Notes under the pieces: model-generated
What the model was told of the DNA's origin: nothing
What the model saw: the letters and a program-made list of their open reading frames with translations, nothing else
Databases searched by the model: none
Assembly (NCBI GenBank): GCA_033239005.1
Contig: BSQZ01000012.1
Location: 416,001 to 480,000, forward strand
Length of the DNA: 64,000 bases
Reading direction: 5' to 3'
Source of the DNA: Lamellibrachia satsuma
Taxonomy: Eukaryota; Annelida; Polychaeta; Sabellida; Siboglinidae
Program-made: the position numbers and the translations under genes
In this document: positions 49,650 through 61,509 of the stretch, one piece after another
Numbering within the stretch: position 1 is the first letter of the stretch
Layout of the letters: each line of letters begins with the position of its first letter

Positions 49650-50868
49650 GTAACTCATGAAAGATGCACCAGAGGGCAACGCTAGCGACAAGTGTCTGTA
49701 GAATGTGTGGGCAAAAATCTCTCTCAAAAATTATTGTTCTGTAAATGTGATGCATTTATTTGCAAAGATGTTCTTTTTCGTATTTAATAATAAGATAGCA
49801 TATCGTGCACTGCATGGAAATGCCAATGCTGCAGAATGTTTGTTTTTACTTTTGTGAATTTGCACAGAGTTGTTTTTGGTTTGGAAGCGAATCACCACAG
49901 TATTCGAAGCTGCAATGTGATGATTTGGAATCAGCCGTTTTTGCGAGTGTCCGGCTAGGCCTAACACTTTCATGCTTGCACATGAAGATTCTAGGAAGCT
50001 CAGAGCAAATAAAAGGAACTGTGCACAATTGTGAAAAGTAATACATCTTGAGATGGGGAAGAATTTTAACACATCATGTGTTTCTTTATTTACTTATCCA
50101 GAGCCTGCGTAGTCGGATGTTTAAAGTTAGGGGAATAGTTTAGTTGTAGCCAGCAGTTTACTATCAAGTATCATTGCCTGGGTTGAAGCAACCCGTGGGA
50201 AATTATATGATGGCGATTGGGACAAGGGGGAAGTGACTTCTGTAATATAGGAGGAACAGAAATAGCTGACCAAGTTATGGAGCCACAAAAGTATTGACGA
50301 GGGAAGTCAGCGTACTGTGGATCAGTGTAAATGGATAAAATAATAAGATGTTGGAAACTATTTTACATCTATTATGGTTGGTTACATCTGTCTGTAACAG
50401 TTGGCCTTGTTACATAATAGTTGTTGTAACAGTCTTGTTACATATATGGTTTTAACTGTTGTATTAGCATGTGGCCAGATTTGGGTTCAAAACTTCAAAT
50501 GTGAGTCAGTGCATGTAGATGCAAATATTTAGAAAATTACATAAAAATACACTCGCTCATATACATGTTTGCTCAAAGACAAATGGTTAAGATTAATATT
50601 CAAATGCATTTGGGTATGTATGCATGAATGCATTTCAATTGTTTTCAAAGTTTGTGTGTGTAATTTATGAGTGACTGCTATTTGAATATTTTCTAATGCG
50701 AGTACAAATACCTTTGGTTCAAATGCATTGCAGATGTGCTACAGAAATCTATCCCTGAATTTAAATGCAAATATGAAATTTCAAATGCATGTGCATTTTA
50801 TCCCAAATCTGCATGTAATGGTTTGTAAACATTTGACGTGAAGCCTATTTGCCACTACGGCTATACAG

Positions 50869-50941
50869 TAACAACAATTACGTTTCACATGAACCCAGCC
50901 ATAGCTGGTTGGAGGGAGACTCTGGAATCACTTGTTTCCAG
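50869..50941 (+). CDS. Candidate exon of unknown identity, first of a pair
   Basis: Contains ATG at 50889 and reads MNPAIAGWRETLESLVS up to a near-perfect donor (CCAG/GTAAGTG). It joins in frame to the candidate at 51177 across a 235-bp intron. No family recognised. It could be a short gene or chance splice signals in the IPPK intron. Confidence 0.25.
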
Positions 50942-51176
50942 GTAAGTGTTTTGTCAAACAAACAAACAACAATAGTCAACATAGGAATGACCAATCACAT
51001 AAAAGATGTTTGGAGTACGTTGTAGTTAACCCTTTGAGTCCAATTGTTCTGAATGCTATGCAAACAATTACGTACAATTGTTCACAACGTCATGCGTCTT
51101 TTCTATAATTGTTCCAAGTTACGTATACTATTGCTAGATGCTACTATAACTGACAGTGTTACTTTGCAATTTCAAG

Positions 51177-51276
51177 AGTTGGATTCCAAGAAGCCATCAA
51201 GATATTGACTGGCACCAACTACCAAGGCACAGATGGATATTTATGTGACAATGTTGTGCATCCTGACATTTTTTAA
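51177..51276 (+). CDS. Candidate exon of unknown identity, second of a pair
   Basis: An acceptor (TTTGCAATTTCAAG) is followed by RVGFQEAIKILTGTNYQGTD, then GYLCDNVVHPDIF and a stop (counting the split Arg codon). It reads like protein and fits the phase of the donor at 50941. No domain is recognised. The intron also contains GTTAACCCTTTGAGTCC (51029), which resembles the end of a piggyBac-type MITE. Confidence 0.25.
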
Positions 51277-51699
51277 CATTGTTATCACGACAGTCACAAA
51301 CTACCAAGTTATCCCAAAGGGGTTGGTATTTTTGCTAGTCGACATAATGACCGGTAGTTAAACTGTGGACCAAAGATGTGGTTTTGAAGTTTTTCCAGAG
51401 GCTTTTACTTAGGACTTCAAAGTGTACTGTAAAATATAATTTTAAGTTAAATGAACCAGTCATGCTGAATAAACACCATCAAAATGTCAGAGGTTACAAG
51501 TTTTAGGGGTTACAAACCACTTGGGTCATATGGAAAACACGCAGATGAAAACAAACCCAGGTCATCTAATTAACAATAGCAAGTGCAAAAGTTGTTGAAA
51601 GTGACCACAGATGGACGTTTAAAGAGGGTAAGCTGACATTATCCCAATAAAAGGGAGTTGTTTAGCATAAATCCACTCAATACTGAAGCAGCTCTTGAG

Positions 51700-52556
51700 G
51701 GATACGTGTCTGCTTGAAGGATGGCACATGTTTGTCAAGGTCTTATTTAACAAGATATTTACCACGATTCCCATCCAAAGCACTCTGTCAAGCTTCAGAC
51801 TGCTGTGGACAAGGAAGCCATTAGTTTATTGAGAGCAGGACCATTTGAGAGTGGACCAGTGTTTAACTTATATATGTGGCCCTAATATTTTGCGATCATA
51901 ATCTGAACGAACCTGTCGGAAACTAGTGCATTTGGTTGTTTTGACAGATTAATCAGACTGAGCATCTGAAAATTTAATCCCAGCTGATCTGAGAGGTTGT
52001 TGCTGTCCTCGTTATCCCTGTAATCTGGGTTGAGGATGGCACCGATATGAGTCATCGATTTTTTTACTGAGTTAAAAATAAATTCATGGTATTCATGTCT
52101 ACGGTGAATGGGCCAACTCATGAGAAAAAGTCAGTTCCCAATCTGCTATGTGAAAGTATAGAGTTTGAATAATTGTATGGACATGCACGCACGCACGCAT
52201 GCATACATGCACACATGAATGCATACTTTGAGTGTCAAGATGTGTTTTTACAGAGTAACAGGTGCTTAGGTATTCCTACTTAATTGGACTCTTCCCCACA
52301 ATCACAGCTGGGGCTAACACTGGAGTTTACCGTTGATTGATGAACTAGTTTGAGAAGATGTTTAATGTTTCCCATTTCTACAGAAGAATGGCAACTACAG
52401 ATCATTAGATTAAACATTTATAGCTACATCTATTATTACTGTGGTTTGGTTGGTTTGGATGGATTCGTGGGTTTTTGTATGTATTATTACTGCGATACAG
52501 GTTCATTAGTTTTATAGGACTCAGCATACAACATATTAAATAACATTGAATTACCT
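51700..52556. repeat. Duplicated block, copy 1 (LINE tail plus about 0.65 kb)
   Basis: The first part (51746-51900) is a minus-strand LINE 3' tail (TTAACAAGATATTTACC, GGACAAGGAAGCCATT), internally deleted. From 51898 to 52556 it matches 53233-53825 over nearly its full length (CGAACCTGTCGGAAA / CAAACCTGCCGAAAA ... CAGAGTCTATA). Not coding. Confidence 0.7.
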
Positions 52557-52960
52557 TTCAGAGTCTATAATTACCATCCAAAGTAACACGCTTCAGTTTC
52601 AGGCTGCAAGTTTATTATTTAACAATGTTTATCTTATGTCTCGCTTGCCCTTGTCAAATACAGGTTATACACATGTTTCTGTCAATTCTGTATTTAAATA
52701 TATTAACACTTCTGGCATTTACATAAACTGTAGATAGTTTGTTCCAATCATTTAGTAAGAATGAATACTTTCTCATATATCCAATCTACCCTGCTCTTTT
52801 GCTAATGCTACTTCATATCATCTAGTTCTACTACCTTCCTTTAGTTAGAAGAAAGTATTTCTGCTAATATTTTGTGGTCAGAATCTAAATCAGTATTACA
52901 TATAATTATGAATGTACAACTACTGTCTATTACAATTAATTACATATTATCACACATATT
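52556..52960 (-). mobile_element. 3' end of the CR1/L2-like LINE family (minus strand)
   Basis: Minus-strand match to the last part of the LINE at 60.6-61.0 kb: TTTCTGTCAATTCTGTATTT, AGTTTGTTCCAATCATTTAG, TACTTTCTCATATATCCAAT and GGTTCTACTACCTTCC-like segments in the same order. It carries many substitutions and no open frame remains. Confidence 0.7.
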
Positions 52961-53232
52961 TCAATATATACACTCGAATATTCATGTACGTTCTTTCTCC
53001 TTCTGCACACACACACTTTCATAATATTTTGTAAATTATTTCATTAATTATATTTCATTGGTGGATCCTATGAGAGCGACTGTAAAGTCTTTATAGGAGT
53101 CACTAAGCCCTTACCCTTATTAAATGATATTGTGTTTATATTTTTACATGTGACTTTATTAATACATATTTTGTTTCTGTCAGTGAATTTTTATTTGTAT
53201 TGTAAATGGGGTCAAAATAAACTGTCTTGTTC

Positions 53233-53825
53233 TTGAACAAACCTGCCGAAAACCCATGCATTTAGTCGTTTGACAGCCTAATCAGACTAGGCATCTGAAA
53301 ACTGAATCCATTAGATCTGTGAGTTTAAAAATAAATCCTCCCTCAGGCAATGTGGCCAGTTAAATTCTGTTTCCTTGGTGCAAGCCGATGAGAATGGATG
53401 TTTTTACGGATAGCGTGTCAGTGTGTCGGATGCTAACAACACACAGGTATTCACGCATACAAGTAAATGAACAAGCCAGGGAGAAAAAGTCGGTTCCCAA
53501 TCTGCCAAGTGAAAATGTACTACTTGAATTACTCTGAGTTTTAGGATGTTTTTTTTATTCCCACAGTCACAGCTGGGGCTAACATACGAGTTTATGGTAG
53601 ATTGATAAAATAGTTTAAAAAGAAGTTTAATATTTCACATTTCTAAAGGAGAATGGCAACTGCAGATCGTTAGATTAAACATTTATAGCTACATCTATTA
53701 TTACTGTGGTTTGGTTGGTATGGATGGATTTGTGGGTTTTTGTATCTATTATTACTGCGATACAGGTTCATTAGCTTTATATAGCTCAGCATGCAACATA
53801 TTGAATAACGTTTCAGAGTCTATTG
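53233..53825. repeat. Duplicated block, copy 2
   Basis: Matches 51898-52556 in the same orientation, including ATTTATAGCTACATCTATTA, TTACTGTGGTTTGGTTGGTW and ACTGCGATACAGGTTCATTA. Each copy is preceded by a minus-strand LINE tail, so the duplicated unit probably included the LINE insertion. Confidence 0.75.
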
Positions 53826-54380
53826 TTAGGCACATGGTATCTTTTTCAGCACCAAACTAACTGAGAGGGTCACAAAAGCTCTGTTGAGCATACCTAGTAA
53901 AAATGGACTTTGATTCAGGTAACTCAACTTTATTCACTGAATATCTGGTATCAGCTTAGGAGCATTGGTGGTGACAGGTGTTTTGTAGAAACAGTTTACT
54001 TCTGGCCCCATTCACTGTAGCATAAGTAACAGTATTGTTTGTTTCAAAGTATATGTCACCCATTTGACAGGAAACTTTATTCTTTCCATATATATTTCGA
54101 CTGATTCACTCGATCTTTTTTGTCGGACTGAAAAAGGTTTTTTGAGCTGTAATTACCATGTCAAATTTCACATTCCAATAAACCAAAATATCAAGCCATT
54201 CAAGGTATGTCAACAGTCATTCTAGGTATAGTCTGTTGAACTCTAGTAGATATTGTGTAATCTCACCCAGGTATGACAGTTCCAACTTGTTGAGTAGACA
54301 ATACCTAGTCCATAGCAGTATTGTGACTTGTGTGTGTCTGTGTGTGTGTTTCTTGAGTATTAATTTCCAACGTTGCCCAG

Positions 54381-54515
54381 AGGCATTATGTGCAGAAGTA
54401 TAGTAAAGAGAATTTGGCTGATGGATATTGGTTGACACAAACAGAGGCATCGGCAGTGACTATGTGGCAGTATCTGGCTGAAGGTTCACACAACGTGGTC
54501 GTGCGTTTACCTCAG
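54381..54515 (+). CDS. IPPK: IPPK-like coding exon, version B
   Basis: A 45-codon exon, phase 0 at both ends. It is preceded by a branch-like TATTAAT, a pyrimidine-rich stretch and acceptor TTGCCCAG, and followed by a weak donor GTTGGA. It reads RHYVQKYSKENLADGYWL, TQTEASAVTM, then WQYLAEGSHNVVVRLPQ. Trp-x-Tyr-x-x-Glu-Gly-x-x-Asn-(V)3 is the IPPK glycine-rich loop. Joined to the exon at 61155 it gives the expected order, loop then VVYRFVK strand. It has an acceptor, so it is not a transcript-initial exon: either an upstream exon supplies the start (candidate at 49596), or translation begins at the internal ATG (54462) just before WQY. Confidence 0.6.
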
Positions 54516-54519
54516 GTTG

Positions 54520-56580
54520 GAATTTTCTCGTAGCAACACAAAACACAGTCATGTATAATCAAGTCCAGGTGTTGTCGTTGTTCTTGAGTTTCACTTTTGG
54601 TTAATTTGCTCTCCCGGAGAAATACAGTGCATTGTGTGCCACCTTAATATAATAGCTTCAAACAAAAGTTGAGGTTTGGAATTGTTTTAGAATTTACTGG
54701 AAAGAAAGAAAATTTCTCAGAGCATATGCGATATTGAATTCTCCTTACTTAGAGTAGTTCCATGCAGTGCATTTTGGACTGGTTTTGTCAGTTAGATTTG
54801 TTTATTAAAAAATATGAGGTACCATTGTCCTCCCACTGGTTTCTTTTGCGATTCATGGGCGCTGTTGAGCAGTTTTGGGTAAGATAAAGGAGGACAGATA
54901 TGTGTATTATCTTATATGAAACTTCACATTCATTTTTTTATACATTTTGAGACCGATGGAGAAATACAATAATGGTTTTAATTCCTTATTGATGGTTGAC
55001 TGACATATTTATTTGCCTGCAGATAAAAGGATGCGTACATTAAGACAGCAATTCTGGAACGTTGTCATCAACTATGCAATATAAGTGACACTGATATCAC
55101 CAGAAACACCAAGTCCCTGTATATATTGTTTTTCTTAAAGTGTACTTAAATGTGTTGGTTTCCAACATTTGTTTGTCATGTTGGATGTGCTTCACCTGAA
55201 CAACCAGTTAAACGTTTTCATTCACCAGAAAGTACATAATATCTGCTTGAGCAATTCCTGTTATCTTGAACATTGTGATGATTGATTTCTGTGAAAATTA
55301 TAAAATCACAATGATTTGTATACTTTATCGAAGCCCCAGGATTTTCACATTTTGTTGGATATGTAGTAATATGCAAGCTGTCATTTTCTTAAGGACAGAA
55401 ATTGAAAAAAATATATATAGTATCCAGTTATTCCAGAACAACTGTGGAATTTGATATTAGTTAGGGTTTTTTGTGGCTTCTAGTAGTCAAGATGAATTGT
55501 CCATTTATCAGCAAGACAGCAAGCCAACAGTATAGAGTGAACAAATTTAAGATACCCTCGTGATGGAAGATAAAGATGATGTATGTTCTAAAAGTAGCAA
55601 TTAATCGCAAAAGATAATAAATTAATTTACTTAATCGTAGAGCCATTGCTTGCAAGGTTCCCCGGTGAATAGTTGTGAAAACTGATTAACATGTTACATG
55701 AACGCAGCTCAGATTTTATCACAATTCTCATTCGGAATAATTTTTTTATAACCTCTCAGTTCGTGTTATAACCAACACATACCACAGGGAAACACAGAGG
55801 ATTTATTTCTTCCTGTTTCATAGGAATACATTTATTTCTTCCTGTTTCATAAGAATAAATGGAAAATAACCAATGTTTTTTTGGATAAATACAACAATGT
55901 AGGGTGCTGGATGAAACAGATGCTAACCCCCACCAAAACGAAACCAGTTTAGTTTAATATCAAACATTAGTGTTTTGAAATGACCTCAGGATGGTGAAAA
56001 TGATGTGTTGTGGTTTATGGTGTCATATAAAGTCACTGTTAAACAATATTGTAACTGATTTGCATAAAGGCATGTCTAAAATGGACTGTTGCCCAGAGGT
56101 GAATGGATATCTGTAGTGTCGTCAGGTCGGATCACTAGTAACCAACATCAATGAACAGGTGAAAACACTAATCCAACAGCAGGCCAGACTGTTCATGATG
56201 TTAACATCTATATTAGAGATAATGTGTGTAGATAATGTGTATAGATAATGCCTAGTTGTCAGTACTGTCTGTTGTTTCTGTTGGGCAAGTTGAAGATGTC
56301 AAAGGTCGTGATATCGTTGGTGAGATTCGAAGTCGCACTTGATCGACTGAGCATTTTCATTCAGTTCACAAATTTGATGTTAATTTGTGTTTACTTTCTA
56401 TCGGTGTCTTTAGCTGCAGATCACAGCACAAGATATTTATACCTGTCTCATTATGGCTAATGCCCAGAACACTAACCTTTGCACCAATCCAACTGTTTAC
56501 AACTGGAATTGCTAATCTATTAGAAACTGCTTAACCTCTTTTGTTTTGGTACGCTGCTGAGCTGCAGTTTCCCGAGGATT
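54520..56580. other. Intron-like stretch without supported features
   Basis: AT-rich DNA with no repeats of note. A strong acceptor-like TTTATTTGCCTGCAG at 55008-55022 is followed by a frame that stops after six codons. Short frames at 55266-55454 and 56248-56460 are unrecognised. Confidence 0.5.
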
Positions 56581-56785
56581 TTAGCGCAATATATATATAT
56601 ATATATATTATATCATATTGTATTGTATCTAGTTAAAATTACATGTGGCTGGTCTTTATGACAATACGAACTTTGAACTTAGTAATTATAATACTTTATT
56701 ATTATTATTAGAAAAGCATGAATGTAATGGTAGTCGATGATGTTGACAAATTGCTCGCAGCATGTTTAGACCTATTAGTTTTGAG

Positions 56786-56966
56786 CAATATGGGACATGT
56801 CATTGTGGCTATGTCAATATGGGACATGTCATTGTGGCTATGTCAATATGGGACATGTCATTGTGGCTATGTCAGTATGGGACATGTCATTGTGGCTATG
56901 TCAATATGGGACATGTCATTGTGGCTATGTCAATATGGGACATGTCATTGTGGCTATGTCAATATT
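56786..56966. repeat. 29-bp minisatellite, about 6 copies
   Basis: Unit GTCAATATGGGACATGTCAT plus TGTGGCTAT, nearly identical copies. Contains GACATGTC palindromes. The open plus frames are repeat translations. Confidence 0.95.
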
Positions 56967-57225
56967 TCCATTAAGAAGATCATTATTACAGGTTGGCACT
57001 TTGTTGAGACTAACAATGGAAGCAGAAGGAAAAATGTCTGTGTCCTAATAGGAATGATGTAATAGGGCATAGCATTCACGCACATCATTAACTGAATAAA
57101 TGCTATACCCGATTAAGAGCAAGTGTAGGAGTATTTAGATCACATTGAATATGGTGTATTTAGAGTGAACAGTTTGGTCAAAATCTAAAATATAGCTGTA
57201 AACTTAACTTCATTAATTAAAAAGC

Positions 57226-57360
57226 TACTCATAATGCAAGAGATGAGGCCATAATGATATTACCCATAATGCAAGGTGCAACCATGATGTTCTTACCCAT
57301 AATGCAAATGATAAGAACCATAATGGTTCTACCCATAAGCAAGAAGTGCAGTTACCCCTA
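57226..57360. repeat. Degenerate ACCCATAATGCAA repeats
   Basis: Four to five loose copies, about 35 bp apart, of ACCCATAATGCAA and CCATAATG, just before the LINE. Confidence 0.6.
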
Positions 57361-57364
57361 ATGG

Positions 57365-58226
57365 ATGGCGATCAACACACAAGTACAGAAGGTATGTATG
57401 AAGGATGGGGTAGGCTTTGTAGACATGTGGTTAAACTTTGTGGGAAGAGACGACTTTTTCATGAGAGATGGACTTCATCAGAATGGGAAGGGTGCTGCAG
57501 TTCTTGGGTGTGAGTTTGTCAGGGTTGTCGATGAGGGCACAGGTTCCGTAAATTATTTAAACTAGATGCGCAGGGGGAACTGACAGAGAAAACTCGTACA
57601 AATACATTTCCAAAGAAATGTTCACCAATAATTAGTTAGACATTACGGTAGCAGATATTGGCTCTCTTGCAATAGGTATCACAGAATCATGGGCAAATAA
57701 AGATAAAGTAAATGCTGAGTTAGCACTGACAGGTTATGTAATGTTTAGGAATGATAGACGAGAAAGAAGGGGAGGTGGAGTAATTTTATATATTAAAGAA
57801 TTTATTCAAGCACATGAAATAACACTGAAAAGTAAAGCCGATTGTGAGGAAGCAATTTCATGTAACATAGTTACCAGGAACTCAGCATTAACAATAGGAG
57901 TAGTTTATCGTAGCCCAAATACAGGACAAGATGAAGATTTAAAACTGCAAAAGGCGATAAGGGAGGTGAGCTAGGGGGAATGTGTTCTAATGGGTGATTT
58001 TAACCATGGCCATATACAATGGAAATCATTAGAGAGTGCTGGAGGTGACGACCATCAGTTTTTCTTCTAACACAGGATTGTTTCCTTATTCAACATGTCT
58101 TGGAACCAACCGGAGGTGGGAATGTGTTACATTTAATTTTGTCTTCTCAAAATGAATTAGTTGACAATGTTAAAGTACACAAACCTTTGGGTTCAAGTGC
58201 TCATAACCAAATCCATTTTTATATTT
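57365..58226 (+). pseudogene. CR1/L2-like LINE, 5' part: end of ORF1 and endonuclease domain
   Basis: 57365-57565 reads as the end of an ORF1 with an SGNH-hydrolase-like tail (VDMWLNFVGRDDFFMRDGLH, QNGKGAAVLG, ending VNYLN), a form seen in CR1/L2-group LINEs. From about 57640 follows an apurinic-type endonuclease: IGITESWANK with the catalytic Glu, RRGGGVILYI, VVYRSPN, and GDFN (about 57990). It ends LGSSAHNQIHF. Defects: in-frame TAG after IREVS and a frame change near 58068. The reading then breaks off at an insertion. Confidence 0.8.
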
Positions 58227-58906
58227 ACTTTTGTTCGCCCCTTCCGGTAAGGGACTGCAAACGTTACTTGATTGTTTTTACATATACGGTTGTGAATACG
58301 ATGTTCAATTTAACAACCCCAAATCTCTAATCTTTGTTTCTAGAAACGCAAATCTTGCTAGAGAAATGACATTAGGAAGAACAAAGTTAAACTTTGCCAC
58401 TTCGTGTAAATATCTTGGGCATGTTATTTGTAACGATAATGATGAGGCCGACATTCAAGCCAAAGTTAGACTCATTTATGCCAAAAGCAACATGCTACAT
58501 AAAAAATAACTATTGCTCTTTCGCTGTAAAGAACAAGTTATTCACAGCCTACTTCAGTGATGTTTATATGTGCGCCTTATAGGTGAATTATAGAAAAGCA
58601 GTTTTCCAGCATTTTATAGTGGCATATAACAACTCGTACAGAATGTTAAATAGGCTGCCTGAGATACAGCGCCAGCCACATGTTGGCTGCGGCCAATGTC
58701 AGCTCTTGTAAATACATCACCAGAAATGCTATTTATAATTTGATGACTTGGATTAACAAGTCATTGAATCCAATTATTCAGGTCAGTTTGTGACACTTGT
58801 TGTACATCTAGAGAAGTCATTTTATTGCACCCTTGTATAATCTTTAAATATACCATTTTTATATATTTATTTTATATAAACAAACTTCTGATTGTCAGAA
58901 ACAATA

Positions 58907-58946
<40 letters not shown>

Positions 58947-58964
58947 CACATATACATATATATA

Positions 58965-59020
<56 letters not shown>

Positions 59021-59238
59021 GTATGTATATGTGTGTGTGTGTATGTATATGTGTGTATGTATATGTATGTATATATGTATGTGTATTTCTACATGTTTAT
59101 CTGACATAATATTTGCATTTATTTTTTATGCTCAACGTGTGTGTTTTATATATACATACATTTCTCTACATGTATTTTATGTATATCTATGGAATTTTTT
59201 CTGAATTAAAACATTATTATTATTATTATTATATAAAA
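58227..59238 (+). mobile_element. Second, different LINE 3' fragment inserted into the first LINE
   Basis: Starts abruptly at FAPSGKGLQTLLDCFYIYGC, the segment just after the YADD box of a reverse transcriptase. It continues CKYLGHVICNDNDEADIQAK and, after a frame change, the connection-domain-like VNYRKAVFQHFIVAYNNSYR. It ends in AT-rich sequence, a compound AT/ATGT array (58910-59080) and (ATT)n at 59216. 5' truncation plus microsatellite tail is the usual form of a LINE insertion. It interrupts the first LINE between QIHF and its next conserved block. Confidence 0.7.
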
Positions 59239-61045
59239 GTAAAAACAGGGAATACATATAAAAACAATGGAGGAGGAACTTCAACAAAGGCAAATATAAA
59301 GAGATGAGAACATATCTAGCAAATATAGATTGGAATAACTTGCTGAAGAACAAGACGGCAACAGAATGCTGGAGTTGTTTAAAATATGTGATTCAGGGCA
59401 TTACCGAGAAATTTGTTCCATTAAGAAAACAAGGGAAAAAGTCCAGGAAGACACAATTGTCAAAAGAGGCCATTAGAAAAATTGCTTACAAACAGATGCT
59501 GTGGAGGGTATATATGCACACCAGAAACGTAGACGACTACACAAACTACAAAGAGGCACTTAACCTAGCTACAACTAAAATTAGAAAATCCAAAAGAACC
59601 TTTGAATAAAAATTGGCAGGTAATATAAAAAATGACAGCAAGATGTTCTATGCTTATGTAAGGAGTAAATGGAAAGTTTTACTACAGAAGATATCAGCTC
59701 ACTTCCAGTTCCAGTAAAAAATGTGAGGGCGAAATCATTTAGGGCAGTTATCCGGAAATGATAGCAAAGAATTTTAAGAAGGGATCGAGGAACAAGCCAG
59801 ACAATTACAGACCAGTGAGTTTAATGTCAGTTGTATGTAAATTACTCGAAACATTAACTAGAGACCACACGGTGGAATTCCTTGTAAAACATAAATTAAT
59901 AAATACATCTCAACATGGGTTCCTAAAAGCAAGGTCATGTCTAACTAATCTCTTATGTTTTTGGAAGAAATTATAAAATGGGTAGATGACGGGTCACCAG
60001 TGGATGTTATCGACTTAGATTTTCAGAAAGCTTTTGATAAAGTGCCACATCAAAGATTGTTACTTAAATTAAAAGCCCATGGCATAGGTAATGATGTAAT
60101 CAATTGGATAGAAAAGTGGCTTACATACAGAAAACAGAGAGTAATAGTAGATGGTGAGATTTCAAACTGGAAATCTGTTTTGAGTGGGGTACCACTAGGA
60201 TCAGTTTTACGGTAGGCCCTATACTATAAATGATTTGGAAGATGACATAACTAGCAAAGTACTGAAACACAAAGGTATTCAGAAAGGTTACAAATGATAA
60301 AAATAAACAAAGTTTACAGAATGATCTAGATAAATTAGTTAAATGGTCAGAAAAATGGCAAATGTTATTAAATTTTGGGAAGTGTAAATGCATACACATA
60401 GATTATGGAAACATGGATGAAGAACATAAAATGGGGGATGCTGTACTAGGTAGAACCATACAAGTTTCAGAGCAATGTGGGATTTCTGCTTCAAAAGGAA
60501 ATCAAATTCTAGGGTGAATTAAGAGAACTATCACATATAAGGAGAAACAGCTAATTGTTCCCCTGTACAAAGCAATAGTTATACCATATTTGGAATATTG
60601 TATATGAGCATTGAGGCCGTGTCATAAGAAGGACATAGACAAGCTAGAGAGAATACAACGAAGACCAACTAAAATTATTCCAGAATTGAGAGACCGTAGT
60701 TATGAAATCCGCTTATTACAATGTGGTTTTACAACACAAACTTTTAAAGAAGGCAGTAGAACCAGAGGACACAAAGCAACATTAGTTAAGGAACAGTGTA
60801 GGTTGGACATGAGAAAGTACTCTTTCTCACACAGGGTGATAAATGAATGGAACAAACTGCCAAATGATTGGGTTATGCTAGTGGTGTGAATATGTTTAAA
60901 AATAGAATTGACAGATATCTGATAAGGGCAGTCTATACAATGATGATAAAACTGTTGAACTCTCGATAAGCCAATGGCTTCCTTGTCCACTATGCCATCT
61001 GGAACTCGCTGTTTGGGATGGCAATCTTGTTAAATCTTGGTAAAT
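59239..61045 (+). pseudogene. CR1/L2-like LINE, 3' part: reverse transcriptase and tail
   Basis: Resumes with FNKGKYKEMRTYLANIDWNN and a Lys/Arg-rich linker (RKQGKKSRKTQLSKEAIRKI). RT blocks then follow: NFKKGSRNKPDNYRPVSLMS, KHKLINTSQHGFLKARSCLT, VIDLDFQKAFDKVPHQRLLL, SGVPLGSVL. Defects: a deletion between VRSKW and AKNFKKGS, a frame change near 59975, a stop after SVLR, and loss of the FADD/YADD catalytic box at about 60265. Thumb and C-terminal parts persist (IVPLYKAIVIPYLEYC, then KLERIQRRPTKII). The 3' end carries GCAATCTTGTTAAATCTTGG. It ends about 110 bp before IPPK exon 2. Confidence 0.85.
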
Positions 61046-61154
61046 AATGCAATCTTAAGTTTTTTTCGGTTGATTGAAAGGGATTTCAGGATTGTGGTTC
61101 TGTATTGTATACAGTGCCAGTTCAGATGTGATCTTGTGCAATTCTTTGTTGCAG

Positions 61155-61208
61155 GAACATGTTGTCTACCGATTCGTCAAACGAAAGATCCATGTTCCAA
61201 AGCCAAAG
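61155..61208 (+). CDS. IPPK: IPPK-like exon 2 (shared)
   Basis: A strong acceptor (GTGCAATTCTTTGTTGCAG) is followed by 18 codons, EHVVYRFVKRKIHVPKPK, and donor GTATAA; phase 0 on both sides. Vertebrate IPPK continues after the glycine-rich loop with Val-Val-x-Arg-Phe-x-Lys, the second N-lobe strand, ending in a conserved Lys/Arg-rich stretch. This exon has that pattern at exactly the expected distance. All three upstream exons (35909, 40719, 54381) end in phase 0 at the equivalent residue, so each can join it without a frame change. No second copy of this exon was seen in the window. The remaining kinase exons would lie beyond the right edge. Confidence 0.65.
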
Positions 61209-61509
61209 GTATAACTTTTCTTTTTATTGCTATGTATTCAGCGTTATTTCTTAATTTGCAATTCAGTTTTATAATGTAATTTTAATTAGTATTTTTGTTC
61301 TTTTTGTGATTTATCAAAATGTTTTACTTTGATTACCTGATGTCATTTGATGTGTGTCTTAGTCATGATACCAGACATGTTTCTCCTGTTAGACTCAAAT
61401 GACCTATTTGGTTCAAATAAGTTCCTACAGTACTTTGATTACATTTAAAAAATAAAATTGGTTGATTCTTAGTTTGCTAGATGTCATCATATGTCCTCAC
61501 ACTATAGTT

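Noticed and set aside
55023..55043. Terminal exon after exon B reading IKGCVH then stop
   Set aside because: The acceptor is strong and the phase fits, but the exon at 61155 matches the expected IPPK continuation far better. Kept only as a possible alternative truncating exon.
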